NCBI GenBank assembly: GCA_963828015.1
Contig: CAWHCD010000006.1
Coordinates: 1 to 64,000 of the forward strand
Length of the DNA: 64,000 nt
DNA from: CAVPUA01 sp963828015
GTDB taxonomy: Bacteria; Actinomycetota; Actinomycetes; Mycobacteriales; Jatrophihabitantaceae
Direction of reading: 5' to 3'
Every line of letters begins with the position of its first letter. The stretch's first letter is position 1. The notes beneath the pieces were generated by a model. The model ran no database searches. It was not told the origin of the DNA and saw nothing but the letters and a program-made list of their open reading frames with translations. A program made the position numbers and the translations under genes. Shown here in pieces: positions 25,654-34,534 of the stretch.

Positions 25654-28365
25654 ATGGTTAATTTTCTGCAGTTCGCAATCCTTGGTATGGGCGCAGCCAG
25701 TGTGTTCGCGCTCCTTTCACAAGGCCTGCTTCTCGTCTATCGCGCGAGTGGCATCCTGAACTTCGCTCAGAGCGCGATTGCCATGGTTGGCGCCTACGTC
25801 TTTGTCGAGCTGCACACCACACACGGGCTTCCGACCGTGGCGTCGGCTCTTCTCGCCGTCTTGGTGTGCGCAATCGTCGGAGCCCTGTGTTACGTGCTGG
25901 TCATGCGCCCGCTGCGCCATGCGGCTCCGCTAACGCGCGTCATCGGCACCCTGGGCATCATGTCAATCCTCATGGCGCTCGCCAACATCCGCTGGGGCGC
26001 ACTCACTGAAGTGACGACGTCCTACCTGCCCGACAAGATCTGGCATATCGGTAGGATCAACGTGCCCGAGGATCGGGTGATACTCCTCGGCATAGCCGCG
26101 CTCATTACTGCCTTTCTGTACGTCGGCTCTCGGTACACGACCTTCGGACTGGCCACCCTGGCAATGTCTGAGAACGAGGCCGCCGCAGCATGTTTGGGGT
26201 GGTCCCCAGATCGCATCGCGATCATCAGTTGGACATTGTCGGGTGCCGTGGGCGGGCTCGCAGGGACGCTCATCGTCCCCCTCGCCGGGCTGTCCGTGAG
26301 CACGCTGACCCTCCTGATCGTGCCAGCATTAGCAGCCGCGCTTATCGCGCAATTCTCCTCGTTCCCCGTAATGTTGATCGGGGCGATCTGTGTTGGAGTC
26401 ATCGAGTCCGAGCTGTCGAACTACGTGCGAACGCCCGGCTTTGCCGAAGCGGTGCCGTTCCTGATCGTTACCTCTATCTTGGTGGGAACCGGCAAGTCTC
26501 TGCCGCTGCGTAGCCACGTCACCGATCGCCTACCGCGGCTCGGATCTGGGATCGTCAGGCCTACTGTCCTGCTGCCCACGGCAGCAGCCGCCACGATCGG
26601 GATCTTGTTCCTACCTCTTGATTGGTCCTCGGCGATCGGCATCTCGCTGACTGCGGCAGTTCTGTATCTCTCAATCGTGGTCGTGACGGGCTATGCCGGC
26701 CAACTCTCCTTAGCTCAGTTGGTGATGGCTGGAATCGGCGCGCTCGTAGCCGCGCGTCTCGTGCAAGGCCAACACTGGCCGTTCGAGTTGGCGATGGTGG
26801 CCGCGATGGCAGTTGCCGGCCTGGTCGGGATCCTCGTGGGTATCCCTGCACTTCGAGCACGGGGCATCAACCTGGCCATCGTGACCCTGGGCCTCGGAGC
26901 CGCTATCAGCTACGTGATTTTTGGAAACGCGAAGTATTGGGGCGGTGCACTAGGCACCACGGTTGGGCCACAGACGTTTTTCGGAATATCGCTCGACGCT
27001 CTGGATCGTCCGCGAACGTATGCACTGTTCTGCCTTGGCTGGTTCATAGTCGCCTCGCTGGCCGTCTGTAACCTTCGTCGCGGGCGCGCTGGTCGTCGAC
27101 TCATCGCGATCAGAACGAACGAGCGCGCGGCCGCATCCCTGGGCATCAATGTCATGTCAGCGAAGCTCTACGCGTTCGCGATCGCCTCAGTACTCGCGGG
27201 TCTAGCGGGCATCCTGATCGCGTTCCAGGCCAACACCATTACCTATGGTCAGTTCGACGTGCTCGGCTCCTTAGTCGCGGTCGTGAACTCTATGGTCGGC
27301 GGCATCGGATACGTGATCGGCCCGATTTTCGGTTCGACCCTCGCGCAGGGTGGATTCCCTGGAGGTCTCATCACGTCCGCCGTTGGCGCACAGACAGACT
27401 GGTTGAGTCTCATAGGCGGGGTGCTCCTCGTCATAGTGTTGCTGCTTAACCCGAACGGAATAGCCGACAGCAACGTAGAGACAATCCGCTCCTTGCGCGC
27501 ACGCCTGCGGCGTCGTTCCCCGGAGAGGATCCCGCCAGGGCTTCTGGAGGCCGACGCCCCGTCCGACGAGCTTGAAATCCATTCCCGCAGTTCAAGCCTG
27601 GAGGTACGAGATCTGACGGTGCGATTCGGCGGCACTACTGCCGTCGATAAGCTGAGTCTGACCGTCAGGTCGGGCGAGGTCATCGGTCTGATCGGCCCGA
27701 ACGGCGCTGGGAAGTCGACACTGATTGACGCCGTCACTGGATTCGCGAAGGCGGCAAGCGGTGAAATTGTCCTCGACGACCAGCGAATCGATCGGTGGAG
27801 TGCTCATCGACGGTCCCGCGCTGGCGTGACACGCTCATTCCAGTCACTCGAGCTGTTCGACGATCTCACGGTTCTGGCCAATCTGCAGGCCGCCTCGGAT
27901 TCGCGTGACCTGCTCGCCTATGTGTCCGGATTCATACGTCCCGGCCGTCCGCGTCTCAGTCCCGCCGCTCGCCTTGCAGTAAAGGAATTCGGGCTCGAAG
28001 AGGATCTGCTGCGCCGCTGCGAGGAGTTGCCCTACGGGCGACGCCGACTGGTGGCAATCGCACGGGCGGTAGCTACTCATCCGAAGATCTTGCTACTCGA
28101 TGAGCCCGCGGCGAGTTTGGACGGAGCTGAAACCGCAGAGCTAGGCGACTTGGTCCGTCGACTGGCTAAGCAATGGGGCATCGGGGTGCTACTCGTTGAG
28201 CACGACATGTCCATCATCATGTCCAGCTGCGACCGGCTGGTCGTACTCAACTTCGGCCAGAAGATCGCGGATGGTGACACGGACTCCGTGCGTGCAGACC
28301 AAGGGGTAATCGACGCTTATCTCGGCGGCGCCGAAATGGAGCAGGGCAGTGATCTAGTCGGATGA
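25654..28365 (+). CDS. Fused LivH-LivM-LivG: two permeases plus ATPase
   Basis: 903 aa in one chain. Residues about 1-300 are a LivH permease (NFLQFAILGMGAASVFALLS, YRASGILNFAQSAIAMVGAY). Residues about 310-610 are a LivM permease (LYLSIVVVTGYAGQLSLAQL, IRTNERAAASLGINVMSAKL). Residues about 650-900 are a LivG ATPase: Walker A GPNGAGKST, signature-like LPYGRRRLVAIARA, Walker B KILLLDEPAASLDG, and H-loop LLVEHDMSII. The ATG at 25654 lies one base after the LivF stop. Separate genes are the usual state; permease-ATPase fusions are known in actinobacteria, and this one joins all three membrane-complex parts except LivF. Confidence 0.92.
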   Translation: MVNFLQFAILGMGAASVFALLSQGLLLVYRASGILNFAQSAIAMVGAYVFVELHTTHGLPTVASALLAVLVCAIVGALCYVLVMRPLRHAAPLTRVIGTLGIMSILMALANIRWGALTEVTTSYLPDKIWHIGRINVPEDRVILLGIAALITAFLYVGSRYTTFGLATLAMSENEAAAACLGWSPDRIAIISWTLSGAVGGLAGTLIVPLAGLSVSTLTLLIVPALAAALIAQFSSFPVMLIGAICVGVIESELSNYVRTPGFAEAVPFLIVTSILVGTGKSLPLRSHVTDRLPRLGSGIVRPTVLLPTAAAATIGILFLPLDWSSAIGISLTAAVLYLSIVVVTGYAGQLSLAQLVMAGIGALVAARLVQGQHWPFELAMVAAMAVAGLVGILVGIPALRARGINLAIVTLGLGAAISYVIFGNAKYWGGALGTTVGPQTFFGISLDALDRPRTYALFCLGWFIVASLAVCNLRRGRAGRRLIAIRTNERAAASLGINVMSAKLYAFAIASVLAGLAGILIAFQANTITYGQFDVLGSLVAVVNSMVGGIGYVIGPIFGSTLAQGGFPGGLITSAVGAQTDWLSLIGGVLLVIVLLLNPNGIADSNVETIRSLRARLRRRSPERIPPGLLEADAPSDELEIHSRSSSLEVRDLTVRFGGTTAVDKLSLTVRSGEVIGLIGPNGAGKSTLIDAVTGFAKAASGEIVLDDQRIDRWSAHRRSRAGVTRSFQSLELFDDLTVLANLQAASDSRDLLAYVSGFIRPGRPRLSPAARLAVKEFGLEEDLLRRCEELPYGRRRLVAIARAVATHPKILLLDEPAASLDGAETAELGDLVRRLAKQWGIGVLLVEHDMSIIMSSCDRLVVLNFGQKIADGDTDSVRADQGVIDAYLGGAEMEQGSDLVG

Positions 28366-28414
28366 GAACGGCACGTCAGTGAGCATCACCGAGGCAGACC
28401 TACCGGAGGATTGC

Positions 28415-29404
28415 ATGGACACGCTAGACACATGGCTAGTCATCTACGAGCGTATGGTTCGAATTCGCCGCTTCGAAGAGGCCGGTATGGCCCTGCTCGC
28501 CCGTGGCGAGTTCTCGGGCGGATTCCACACCAGCGTCGGGCAAGAGGCGGCGGTCGTCGGAGCATGCGTGGCTCTCGCTGACGATGACTACATGACTGGA
28601 ACCCACCGCTCCCATGGTCATCCGATCGCCAAGGGAGCCGAGCTCGCGCCGCTGATGGCGGAGCTGCTCGGGAAGTCGACTGGAGTCTGCCGAGGAAAGG
28701 GCGGCTCGCTGCACCTCGCTGACTTCTCGGTCGGCAGCCTGGGGGAATCAGGCATTGTCGGCTCAGGCATGCCAGTCGCGGTCGGGGCTGGGCTTTCGGC
28801 GCAGGTGCGAGGCTCGGGCCAGGTCGCCCTTTGCTTCTTCGGCGACGGCGCCGCCAGCGAGGGAGCTGCGCACGAGTCCCTGAATCTGGCCGCCGTCTGG
28901 AAGCTGCCGGTTATCTTCCTTTGCGAGAACAACGGTTGGGCTTGCACAGTGCCCGCATCGAAGATGATGGCGGTTGAGGACGTCGCCGCTCGCGCGGACG
29001 GGCTCGGGATGCCCGGCGTAATTGTCGATGGACAGGATGCGCTCGCTGTGCACGCAGCGGTGGCTGAAGCCGCGGCTCGCGCTCGCTCCGGAGGCGGGCC
29101 GACGCTTGTCGAGGCGAAGACGTACCGCTTCCGCGAACACTCCGAAGGTCTTGCATTGCCCGCCTATCGCGACGAGGACACTGTGGCCGCTTGGTCCTCG
29201 CGCGATCCCATTGACCTGCATCGCGCGAAGATCCTAAAAGCGGGCGACCATCAAGCCGAGCTCGACGAGATAGACGAGCGAGTCGCGCGCGACGTAGACG
29301 CCGCGGTCGAGTTCGCGCTCGAGAGCCCATTCCCATCGCTCGAGGCGCTCTTCGAGGACTTGTATTCCCAGCCATTTGAGATTGACAGGGTGAACTGGTC
29401 ATGA
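28415..29404 (+). CDS. ThDP-dependent dehydrogenase E1 alpha subunit
   Basis: 329 aa. The ThDP-Mg motif is GDGAASEGAAHESLNLAAVW with CENN about 30 residues on. TGTHRSHGHPIAKGAEL and GKGGSLHLADFSVG are the acetoin/pyruvate dehydrogenase E1 alpha hallmarks. ATG 28415 was chosen because GGAGG stands 5 bp upstream; a GTG at 28379 is the alternative. It decarboxylates a 2-oxo acid or cleaves acetoin-like substrates together with the beta subunit. The next gene overlaps by 4 bp (ATGA). Confidence 0.9.
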   Translation: MDTLDTWLVIYERMVRIRRFEEAGMALLARGEFSGGFHTSVGQEAAVVGACVALADDDYMTGTHRSHGHPIAKGAELAPLMAELLGKSTGVCRGKGGSLHLADFSVGSLGESGIVGSGMPVAVGAGLSAQVRGSGQVALCFFGDGAASEGAAHESLNLAAVWKLPVIFLCENNGWACTVPASKMMAVEDVAARADGLGMPGVIVDGQDALAVHAAVAEAAARARSGGGPTLVEAKTYRFREHSEGLALPAYRDEDTVAAWSSRDPIDLHRAKILKAGDHQAELDEIDERVARDVDAAVEFALESPFPSLEALFEDLYSQPFEIDRVNWS

Positions 29405-30417
29405 CCGAGACCTTCAACGAAATACGGCGTACCCGCAAGGGTGCTGGAACTACGTACCTTGCAGCGATCTACGAGGCGCAGGTCGAAGAGATGCGACGAG
29501 ATCCGAATGTGATCATCGTCGGGGAGGACCTGACAATCAACCTGTATGGGGCCTCGGCGGGTTTCGAAGCCGAGTTCGGGCCGCTCCGTGTTCGAGATAC
29601 GCCCATGTCCGAGAATGCCTACATCGGGGCCGGCGTCGGCGCTGCGATGACTGGCCTCCGCCCGATCTGCGACCTCACCGTCGCGTCGTTCGTCTTCGTT
29701 GCGATGGATCAGATTGTCAGTCAGGCAGCCAAGAACCGATACATGTTCGGCGGCCAACGCGACATCCCATTGACGATCCGCGCGAGCCTCATGTACGGCG
29801 GAACGTCGGGTGCTCACCATGCCGACCGGCCCTACTCCATGCTCATGAACGTCCCCGGTCTGAAGATCATCGCGCCGAGCACACCTGCTGACGTTAAGGG
29901 TCTGCTAAAGACCGCGATTCGCGAGAACGACCCGGTCATCTCATTCGAGGACAGCTCGCTGTGGCTGACGAGGGGCGCGATACCGAAAGACGACGATTAT
30001 TTGATCCCGCTCGGCGTAGCGGACATCAAGCGAGACGGTAGCGATGTGACGATCGTCGCGATCGCCGGCGCCGTGCGGCATGCGCTCGAGGCGGCAGAAG
30101 TCCTGGCCGAGGAGGGAATCTCCGCAGAAGTCGTAGATCCCCGAACGTTGGTGCCGCTTGACTACGAGACCATCATCGCTTCGGTCGCGAAGACGGGCCA
30201 TCTCGTCGTCGTCGATCCGGCTCACCGGACCTGCAGTGCGGCAAGCGAAATTTCGGCCACAGTTGCCGAAAGGGCGTTTCCGAGTCTCCGAGCGCCGATC
30301 CTGCGAGTTGCCACGCCTGACATGCAGGTACCAGCGAGCTCGGTGCTGGTCGCCGAGCTTTTCCCGGACGCCGCGAAGATTGCCGCCGCGGTGCGTCGGG
30401 TTCTCAAAGTCGCTTGA
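29401..30417 (+). CDS. ThDP-dependent dehydrogenase E1 beta subunit
   Basis: 338 aa transketolase-like beta subunit. TTYLAAIYEAQVEEMRRDPN, VIIVGEDL, RVRDTPMSENAYIGAGVGAA, and YGGTSGAHHADRPYSMLMNV are present, and the C-terminal domain has EVVDPRTLVPLDYETI and HLVVVDPAHRTCSAASEI. This is close to acetoin dehydrogenase (AcoB) and branched-chain or pyruvate E1 beta. It forms an alpha2beta2 heterotetramer with the upstream product. Confidence 0.9.
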   Translation: MTETFNEIRRTRKGAGTTYLAAIYEAQVEEMRRDPNVIIVGEDLTINLYGASAGFEAEFGPLRVRDTPMSENAYIGAGVGAAMTGLRPICDLTVASFVFVAMDQIVSQAAKNRYMFGGQRDIPLTIRASLMYGGTSGAHHADRPYSMLMNVPGLKIIAPSTPADVKGLLKTAIRENDPVISFEDSSLWLTRGAIPKDDDYLIPLGVADIKRDGSDVTIVAIAGAVRHALEAAEVLAEEGISAEVVDPRTLVPLDYETIIASVAKTGHLVVVDPAHRTCSAASEISATVAERAFPSLRAPILRVATPDMQVPASSVLVAELFPDAAKIAAAVRRVLKVA

Positions 30418-30428
30418 GAGGAATCGCA

Positions 30429-30671
30429 ATGCTCTATGAGGTGAAGCTCCCACAATGGGGCATGGCGCAGGACGAGGCGTCTGTGGCCACCTGGCTTGTG
30501 GAGGTCGGACAGTCGGTCACTGAAGGCGACGTGTTAGCGGAGGTCGAGACGGCCAAAGCCCAAGTCGAGCTGCTAGCGCCAACGTCCGGTGTTGTCGCTT
30601 CGTTGTTGTTCGAGCCCGACGAACTGATCGACATCGGGACCGTTGTCGCGCATATCGAGACCGGACAGTGA
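30429..30671 (+). CDS. Free-standing lipoyl (biotinyl/lipoyl) domain protein
   Basis: 80 aa, a single lipoyl domain. LPQWGMAQDEASVATWLVEV is the first half, and VETAKAQVELLAPTSGVV contains the acceptor lysine. Normally this domain is the N-terminal part of the E2 acyltransferase; here no catalytic E2 core follows, and neither E2 nor E3 is found in the window. ATG 30429 follows GAGAGG. The protein presumably carries the acyl group made by E1 to a catalytic E2 encoded elsewhere, or works with an unusual acceptor. Confidence 0.88.
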   Translation: MLYEVKLPQWGMAQDEASVATWLVEVGQSVTEGDVLAEVETAKAQVELLAPTSGVVASLLFEPDELIDIGTVVAHIETGQ

Positions 30672-30697
30672 CTATCGAGAGTCTGAAGGGGAGTCAA

Positions 30698-31522
30698 ATG
30701 GGACGAGTTGACGGCAAGGTAGCCCTCATTACCGGTGGGGCACGCGGCCAAGGCCGCAGTCATGCGTTGTGTCTGGCGCAGGAGGGCGCTGACATCATCG
30801 CCATTGACATCTGCGGGCCGATTAAGGGCGTGCCGTACCCTGCCGCCACACCCGAGGATTTGGATGAGACGGTTCGTCTGGTACGCGAAACGGGACGCAA
30901 TATCGTCGCGATTCAGGCCGACACGCGCGACGCCCGTGGGCTTGAAGAGTCGATAGGTAAGGCTGTCGAGTCGCTTGGCGGCCTTCACGTTGTCGTAGCT
31001 AACGCTGGGATCCTCATCGTGGCGCCGTGGGACCAAGTGACCGACGAGACCTGGCAGACCGTCATCGACGTAAACCTGACCGGAACCTGGAACACCCTCC
31101 GAGCAACCTTTCCTCATCTGATCGCGGGCGGGGGAGGCTCGGTGATGGTTATCAGTTCCAACGCAGGTCTGGCTGGTCTGCCATTCCTTGCGCCCTATGT
31201 CGCGAGTAAGTACGCGTTGACGGGACTAGCGAAAGCAATGGCCAACGAGGGTGCACGCCACAACATTCGCGTCAACAGCATCCACCCGACAGGAGTCGAG
31301 ACTCCGATGACCTCAAACTTTGACGCCAACACCGGATTCGGCGAACTGACGCAGGGATTGCAGGAAAACCCGCGTTTGGCGGGCATGTTCACCAATACGA
31401 TGCTCGTGGATGTCATCCAGCCGATCGACGTTAGCTACGCCGTCCTGTACCTCGCCTCCGATGAGTCGAAGTACGTAACCGCGCACGCGATGACGGTCGA
31501 TGCTGGCATAACTCAGCACTGA
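30698..31522 (+). CDS. Mycofactocin-type short-chain dehydrogenase
   Basis: 274 aa SDR. GRVDGKVALITGGARGQGRS is the characteristic N-terminus of the mycofactocin-coupled SDR group. NAG is followed by the catalytic segment SSNAGLAGLPFLAPYVASKY (Ser, YxxxK). Insertions between strands 2 and 3 (DICGPIKGVPYPAATPEDLD) match this group. Such enzymes keep NAD(H) bound and pass electrons to mycofactocin while oxidising alcohols. ATG 30698 follows AAGGGGAG; the frame also has a GTG at 30668. A second member lies at 59689. Confidence 0.9.
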   Translation: MGRVDGKVALITGGARGQGRSHALCLAQEGADIIAIDICGPIKGVPYPAATPEDLDETVRLVRETGRNIVAIQADTRDARGLEESIGKAVESLGGLHVVVANAGILIVAPWDQVTDETWQTVIDVNLTGTWNTLRATFPHLIAGGGGSVMVISSNAGLAGLPFLAPYVASKYALTGLAKAMANEGARHNIRVNSIHPTGVETPMTSNFDANTGFGELTQGLQENPRLAGMFTNTMLVDVIQPIDVSYAVLYLASDESKYVTAHAMTVDAGITQH

Positions 31523-31591
31523 CCGGCCACGATCGCTCAGTCGCGTCTCGCATCACTCCTCGATTGCTCTGAAGAAGAAGGCAGGAAAAGT

Positions 31592-33205
31592 ATGGCGTCG
31601 GGTAACTCCGCTCCAAGCAACGAAACCCCGTACTTCGATATCGTCGTCGTCGGCGCCGGCATCCTCGGCCTCAACCAACTGTACGTAGCACGCGAGGCGG
31701 GATATTCGGTCCAGTCGCTCGAGCAGGGGGACGGGATCGGCGGCACCTGGTTCTGGAACCGATACCCAGGCTGCCGGTTCGACTCGGAGAGCTACACCTA
31801 CGGCTATCTGTTCTCCGAGGAGCTGTGGCAGGAGTGGGATTGGTCCGAGGAGTTCGCGCCGCAGCCTGAGACGGAGCGCTATCTCAACTACGTGGTGGAC
31901 AAGTTCGATCTCCGAAAACATGTCCGGCTGCGCAGCCGCGTCACGTCAGCCGTATGGGATGAGGGATCGACCTCATGGACGACTCGAACTGAAGATGGCT
32001 ATGAAGTTCAATCGCAGTTTCTCGTCAGTGCTACCGGCGTGCTGTCGGTGCCGTTGTATCCAGCCATAGCAGGGCGCGACGACTTTGCGGGCGAGGCGTA
32101 CCACCCCGCGCGGTGGCCCAGCGAGCCCGTCGACTTCGACGGCAAGAGAGTCGCCATAGTCGGGACTGGGTCGAGCGGACTCCAGATCGGGCCAGTGATT
32201 GCTGACCGAGTCGAGTCGCTCACCATTTTCCAAAGAACGCCCACCTGGGCAACGCCGCTGAATAACCATCCGATCACTCCCGAGCAGCAGGCGTACCTCA
32301 AATCCAACTTCGAATCGATCCGCGATGAACTCAACGCGTCGGTCGCCGGCTTCCTTCACCAGCCGCACGATCGAGCGACCTTCGAGGACTCGAAGAGTGA
32401 GCGCTGGGCCTTCTACGAGACTATCTGGTCGAGTCCCGGCTTCGCGAAAATTCCGACTAACTACACCGACCTCATGACCGACCGCCTGGCCAACGCCGAG
32501 TGGTGTGAGTTCATCGAGGGAAAAATCCGGGCGATCGTCGCCGACCCGGAAACAGCAAACAAGCTAGTCCCGACCGACCACCTGTTCGGGGGGTTGCGGC
32601 CCCCCTTCGTAACGGGCTACTACGAGATGTACAACAAGCCCAACGTGTCACTCGTTTCGCTGCGTGAGACGCCGCTGGTCCGCGTTCAAGAGACTGGGAT
32701 CGAGACCACCGACGGGTTGCGGGAATTCGACATTATCGTCTGGGCCACTGGATTCGATTTCGGTACGGGGGCGATGCTCCGGATGGGCATCGTCGGGACC
32801 GATGGCATGACCCTCAACGAGTACTGGGCTGATGGGCCGTCGACGTTCGCAGGACTCATGTGCCACGGTTTTCCGAACTTCTTCTTTCCTGGGGGCCCGC
32901 ACGGCGCGGCCGGAAACAACCCGCGCTACGGAGGGCTGCAGATCGACTTTATCCAAAATGTCATCAACTTTGCTCGCGAGCACGGCTACCGGCGGATCGA
33001 GGTGCCGGCCGAACCAGAAGCAGCCTGGGTGAGCATGGTCGACACACTCGGCGCCGAGTCGTTGTTCGTTGAGAGCGGTCAATATTACGGCGGGAACGTC
33101 GACGGGAAGCCTCGGCGGTTTCTTCTCAATCCCGGCGGGCGGCCGAAGATGGACGAGGCGCTGCACGACGTGATCGCCAGCGACTACAAGGGCTTTCTCA
33201 CGTGA
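31592..33205 (+). CDS. Baeyer-Villiger flavin monooxygenase
   Basis: 537 aa. FAD Rossmann motif VVGAGILGLNQL is at residue 20, and a second Rossmann (NADPH) motif is IVGTGSSGLQ near residue 190. The BVMO fingerprint F-x-G-x3-H-x3-W-P is exact: FAGEAYHPARWP near residue 165. GGTWFWNRYPGCRFDSESYT is also typical of cyclohexanone-monooxygenase-like enzymes. The enzyme inserts oxygen next to a ketone to give an ester or lactone. It is the best pointer to a cyclic-ketone intermediate in this island. It stands 69 bp after the SDR that could make the ketone. Confidence 0.93.
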   Translation: MASGNSAPSNETPYFDIVVVGAGILGLNQLYVAREAGYSVQSLEQGDGIGGTWFWNRYPGCRFDSESYTYGYLFSEELWQEWDWSEEFAPQPETERYLNYVVDKFDLRKHVRLRSRVTSAVWDEGSTSWTTRTEDGYEVQSQFLVSATGVLSVPLYPAIAGRDDFAGEAYHPARWPSEPVDFDGKRVAIVGTGSSGLQIGPVIADRVESLTIFQRTPTWATPLNNHPITPEQQAYLKSNFESIRDELNASVAGFLHQPHDRATFEDSKSERWAFYETIWSSPGFAKIPTNYTDLMTDRLANAEWCEFIEGKIRAIVADPETANKLVPTDHLFGGLRPPFVTGYYEMYNKPNVSLVSLRETPLVRVQETGIETTDGLREFDIIVWATGFDFGTGAMLRMGIVGTDGMTLNEYWADGPSTFAGLMCHGFPNFFFPGGPHGAAGNNPRYGGLQIDFIQNVINFAREHGYRRIEVPAEPEAAWVSMVDTLGAESLFVESGQYYGGNVDGKPRRFLLNPGGRPKMDEALHDVIASDYKGFLT

Positions 33206-33254
33206 CGCACCGTCAGCCAGCGGTCTAGCGTCGGAGGTTTACTCAAGGGTCATG

Positions 33255-34205
33255 TTAGTTGGGTCGGTCTGCCGTCAGCAGGCGCTCCGGGCGACGCGCC
33301 ATGAGCATCTCCCGCATGGCGGTCTGCCAGTTGAGGCTGGGACCAGTGATACTGCGACGTCGCGTGGAGTCCGGGAGCATGTATCCACTCGTGGCATTGT
33401 CGTAGTCGAACCTCGGCGCAACGCCCGTCAGCTCGCCGAGATAGTTCAGATATTCCTCGGCTGTGATGATGTCGTCCCCGGCCCAGTTCACGATGGTGGC
33501 GGGTACCGACGCTGCATCGAGGAGAGCTCCAGCCTGGGAGAGGATGTCGCCTTCGTACATGGGCGAACAGAAGCTGGCACCGCGATTTGTTGGAATCGGC
33601 ATCCCTTCAAGAATCATGTCGAGCTGATAGGCGGGAAGCCCCCCGTTAGCTCCGAAGGACAGTCCCATCCGAGCGATCGTCGTAGGTATGTTCAGGGCTC
33701 TTGCCATCGAACGAGCAACAGCTTCCTGTGCAATTTTGCTGATGGCGTAGGTCGGCGAATGCACTGGCCTCGAATCACCTAGGGGATCGCTCTCAAGGTA
33801 GAGATGCTTCGGATCTGCATTTGGCTCATAGACGCCGATCGTCGACATGACGAGGAAGCGAGCAGTGCGAAAACGCTCCATCAATAGCGCGGTGCCTTCG
33901 GCATTGATTGTGATGGCGTGGTCGTAGTCGTGACCTGGCAGCTGGGTTACCGCAAGATGCAGGACGGCGTCGAAGTGGTCAGGTAACTCCGACCAATCTG
34001 GATGTGCGAGATCGACGACCCGGGTCGTGATACCGGCCGCCTCAACCTCCTCGCGGCTCGCAGGGCGGACCAACGGATTCCAGCCCTTCGAGGGATCATT
34101 GAAGCGGGCAACCCCCCAAACCTCGTCAGTCTTCGCCAAGTGACGAGCAAGTGGGAAGGGTATCTGTCCGGTTACTCCGGTTACCAAGATTCGCCGATCG
34201 CTCAC
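33255..34205 (-). CDS. NAD-dependent epimerase/dehydratase family (extended SDR)
   Basis: 316 aa. The N-terminal nucleotide motif is ILVTGVTGQIPFPLARHL (the third Gly of TGxxGxxG is replaced by Pro). VLHLAVTQLPG and the catalytic YAISK near residue 160 follow. The second half contains a family-typical VNWAGDDIITAEEYLNYLGE. GTG 34205 has GGAGG 8 bp upstream. Substrate unknown. It is divergent from the ThDP lyase gene and convergent with the BVMO gene. Confidence 0.82.
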   Translation of the reverse strand: MSDRRILVTGVTGQIPFPLARHLAKTDEVWGVARFNDPSKGWNPLVRPASREEVEAAGITTRVVDLAHPDWSELPDHFDAVLHLAVTQLPGHDYDHAITINAEGTALLMERFRTARFLVMSTIGVYEPNADPKHLYLESDPLGDSRPVHSPTYAISKIAQEAVARSMARALNIPTTIARMGLSFGANGGLPAYQLDMILEGMPIPTNRGASFCSPMYEGDILSQAGALLDAASVPATIVNWAGDDIITAEEYLNYLGELTGVAPRFDYDNATSGYMLPDSTRRRSITGPSLNWQTAMREMLMARRPERLLTADRPN

Positions 34206-34534
34206 GAAAATGCCTCCGCGCTGATAGGTAGTTTGCTAGCAGTCTGTGAAGGCCACCGATCACCGTCTACAGGCGGTCCTACTGTGCGGGACGCTACGTG
34301 AGCGCCCAGCGTCAAGCCGCAGGAATCACCGGCTTACCGGCCACCTGTCATACACAACCGTTCCGCACAGCTGGATGGGCCCGTACGCCGTGTCATTGAG
34401 CCGCTTATCGTTTGGCCACGGGAGAAGCGCGGCTGCGGCTCTGCTTTAACCCGTCCAAGTATGTACGCGGCGGTCCGACAACGCGTCGATGCTCGCTCCG
34501 AGCTGTGCAACTGACCTTCGAGAACGGAGTATTC
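34206..34534. other. Divergent regulatory region
   Basis: This 329-bp stretch lies between the divergently read epimerase and ThDP-lyase genes. The open frame that enters it from 34412 has no ribosome-binding site and no family similarity before the GTG at 34535. No clear operator was seen. Confidence 0.4.
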
